This document shows positions 62,791 through 64,000 of a stretch of 64,000 bases of DNA, one piece after another. The DNA lies in assembly GCA_017549815.1 (NCBI GenBank), contig JAFYNH010000038.1, forward strand, positions 1-64,000, given 5' to 3'. This DNA is from Selenomonadaceae bacterium. GTDB lineage: Bacteria > Bacillota > Negativicutes > Selenomonadales > Selenomonadaceae. The stretch's first letter is position 1. Every line of letters begins with the position of its first letter. A program made the position numbers and the translations under genes. Under the pieces are notes generated by a model. The model did no database searches. It saw only the letters and a program-made list of their open reading frames with translations, and was not told the DNA's origin.

Positions 62791-64000
62791 GTTTTTAAAG
62801 TCGAATAAAAAAATCCTCGTCGAAATTGTGCTTTGCAAGGTCGTCGAAGGATTTTTTATTTTAGCAGGCGCGAGTTTCTTGGTAAGGTTTATTGACGAAC
62901 CTTCATTACGCATTACTCATTGCGCATTCCTAATTGCTTTTTTCGCAGGGAGATTTTTTATTTCGAGCCGCGCAGATTTAATTTTCGCCCGATTATCGAT
63001 TAAAATTCAAACTTCCTTCCGAAAAATGATTCACGAACAAATTTTTAACAAAGAAATTCCGAGTGGCGAGCTTTTGACGTTGATATTCGACGCAGTTCAA
63101 TCGCTTGACGAATTTTTTATGAAGGTTGCGCCGCAAATTTTTTCTGCGATAATTTTTCTACCGTTATTCTTAATCTGCGCGGCGGTTGTCGATTTATTAA
63201 CGGCGGCAATTTTACTCGTGACGTTTCCGATAGCTCCGCTGTTGTTATGGCTTATCGGGAAGGCGACGGCTGAAAAAAATGCGCGGGCATGGGCGGAACT
63301 TCAAGAACTCAACGGCGAATTCCGAGAACTTTTGGCGGCGATAACGACTTTGAAAATGTTCGGGCGAATCGACGCGGGAGCGAAAAAAATCCGTGAGGCG
63401 TCGGAAAAATCTTCGGCGGCAACTCTTGACGTGTTGAAATTGGCGTTCGTGTCGTCATTTGTGTTGGAGCTGATAACAACATTATCAATCGCGCTAGTCG
63501 CCGTAACTTTGGGCTTGCGACTCGTGGCGGGCGGCGTTGAATTTAAAGCGGCGTTGTTCTTATTGATAATCGCGCCGGAATTTTTCTTGCCGATAAGGAA
63601 ATTTGGCGTGGCGTTTCATGTGATAATTTCTGCGCGGGCGTCGCTTGATAAACTTCAAAAAATAATCGGCAAAACCCCTAGTCCCCAGTCCCTAGTTCCT
63701 AGTTCCTTATTAATGCCTCCGACAATCACGCTCGACAAAGTGAGTTTTACTTATCCTAAAAAATTTTCACCTGTTCTGCGCGACGTGAGCTTGAAATTTT
63801 CGGCGGGCAAAGTCACGGCGTTAATCGGCGAATCGGGCGCGGGCAAGTCGACGTTATTAAAACTTTTGGCGGGGCTTTTAAAGCCGACCGGCGGCGAAAT
63901 TTATTGGAACGAATTGCCGACTTCGCGTATGGAAAAAAATTCGCGGTTGTCTAAAATTTCTTACGCGCCTCAAGCTCCGCACCTGTTCGAGACGACGCTG
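62774..64000 (+). CDS. cydD: Thiol reductant ABC exporter subunit CydD (3' end outside window)
   Basis: The frame opens at the ATG at 62774, inside the end of cydB, and stays open to base 64000 (about 409 codons). Six-helix ABC transmembrane domain (GFFILAGASFLVRF, LLTAAILLVTFPIAPLLLW, GELLTLIFDAVQSLDEFF), then a nucleotide-binding domain with Walker A LIGESGAGKSTLLKLLAG (about residue 352) and the Q-loop ISYAPQAPHLFETTL. CydCD exports cysteine/glutathione and is needed for cytochrome bd assembly, so the cyd genes form one operon. Two segments, about residues 43-55 and 301-313, are encoded by repeat elements. No strong ribosome-binding site; translation is probably coupled to cydB. Confidence 0.9.
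   Translation, partial: MFTIIEFLKSNKKILVEIVLCKVVEGFFILAGASFLVRFIDEPSLRITHCAFLIAFFAGRFFISSRADLIFARLSIKIQTSFRKMIHEQIFNKEIPSGELLTLIFDAVQSLDEFFMKVAPQIFSAIIFLPLFLICAAVVDLLTAAILLVTFPIAPLLLWLIGKATAEKNARAWAELQELNGEFRELLAAITTLKMFGRIDAGAKKIREASEKSSAATLDVLKLAFVSSFVLELITTLSIALVAVTLGLRLVAGGVEFKAALFLLIIAPEFFLPIRKFGVAFHVIISARASLDKLQKIIGKTPSPQSLVPSSLLMPPTITLDKVSFTYPKKFSPVLRDVSLKFSAGKVTALIGESGAGKSTLLKLLAGLLKPTGGEIYWNELPTSRMEKNSRLSKISYAPQAPHLFETTL
62902..62937. repeat. Half heptad element inside cydD (CATTACG type)
   Basis: TTCATTACG CATTACT CATTGCG CATTCCTAATTG, read in frame by cydD between its first two membrane helices. Same type as 48655-48697. Confidence 0.7.
63675..63711. repeat. Half heptad element inside cydD (CTAGTCC type)
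   Basis: CCTAGTCCCCAGTCCCTAGT followed by TCCTAGTTCCTTA, read in frame (SPQSLVPSS) in the linker between the membrane domain and the ATPase domain. Same type as the elements at 30064, 33731, 36417 and 60300. Confidence 0.7.

Overview
The window looks like a chromosomal piece of a low-to-mid GC, diderm Firmicute. The best guess is Negativicutes, Selenomonas-like (moderate confidence). LPS-type family 8 glycosyltransferases point to an outer membrane. An exported CbiK-type chelatase, a TAXI solute-binding lipoprotein, a zinc-ribbon DciA, a bacterial GlgC/GlgD glycogen operon, ChW repeats and a cytochrome bd operon fit the same picture. No tRNA, rRNA, CRISPR array, prophage or intact insertion sequence was seen.

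Layout. (1) 1-10207, minus: the N-terminal 3402 codons of one giant repetitive surface-type protein whose C-terminus lies beyond the window; it holds five or more copies of a roughly 1.5 kb module plus GLUG-type repeats. (2) 10.3-17.9 kb: an RsmJ-like methyltransferase, an orphan TAXI lipoprotein, deoD, a predicted glycosyltransferase, a YbaK deacylase, and the minus-strand replication set dnaN-recF-dciA. (3) 18.0-21.4 kb, plus: exported CbiK and comEC. (4) 21.4-30.0 kb, minus: a probable long operon running from a two-receiver regulator through a tandem array of family-92-like glycosyltransferases (one frameshifted at a G9 tract, one 3' remnant) to coaX, dus and an M18 aminopeptidase. (5) 30.1-38.8 kb, minus: glycogen operon glgC-glgD-glgP-glgB-glgA. 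(6) 39.0-53.5 kb, minus: a second long run, from a DAK2-like protein through a GT61-ChW fusion, prfB (with its +1 frameshift), a DUF2993 protein and a DUF5693 protein to six tandem GT8 genes; the last of these is frameshifted at a C10 tract. (7) 53.6-62.8 kb: an FtsA-like ATPase, a PLP decarboxylase (minus), PBP2, an unknown coiled protein, and cydA-cydB-cydD (cydD runs off the end).

Two features stand out. First, the only two homopolymer runs of nine or more G/C that I noticed both lie inside glycosyltransferase genes, and both are one step out of frame. This is the classic arrangement of phase-variable contingency genes, here affecting surface-glycan enzymes in the same window as a giant repeat-rich surface protein. 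Second, a dispersed set of small elements (about 35-95 bp) is built from tandem 7-base units, usually followed by their inverted complement. They occupy almost every intercistronic gap of the glycogen operon, often overlap the stop codon of the upstream gene, sometimes provide the start codon of the next gene, and are read through in frame inside comEC, the PLP decarboxylase and (twice) cydD.

All calls come from reading the sequence and its translations. No database search was possible, and family names rest on recognised motifs.
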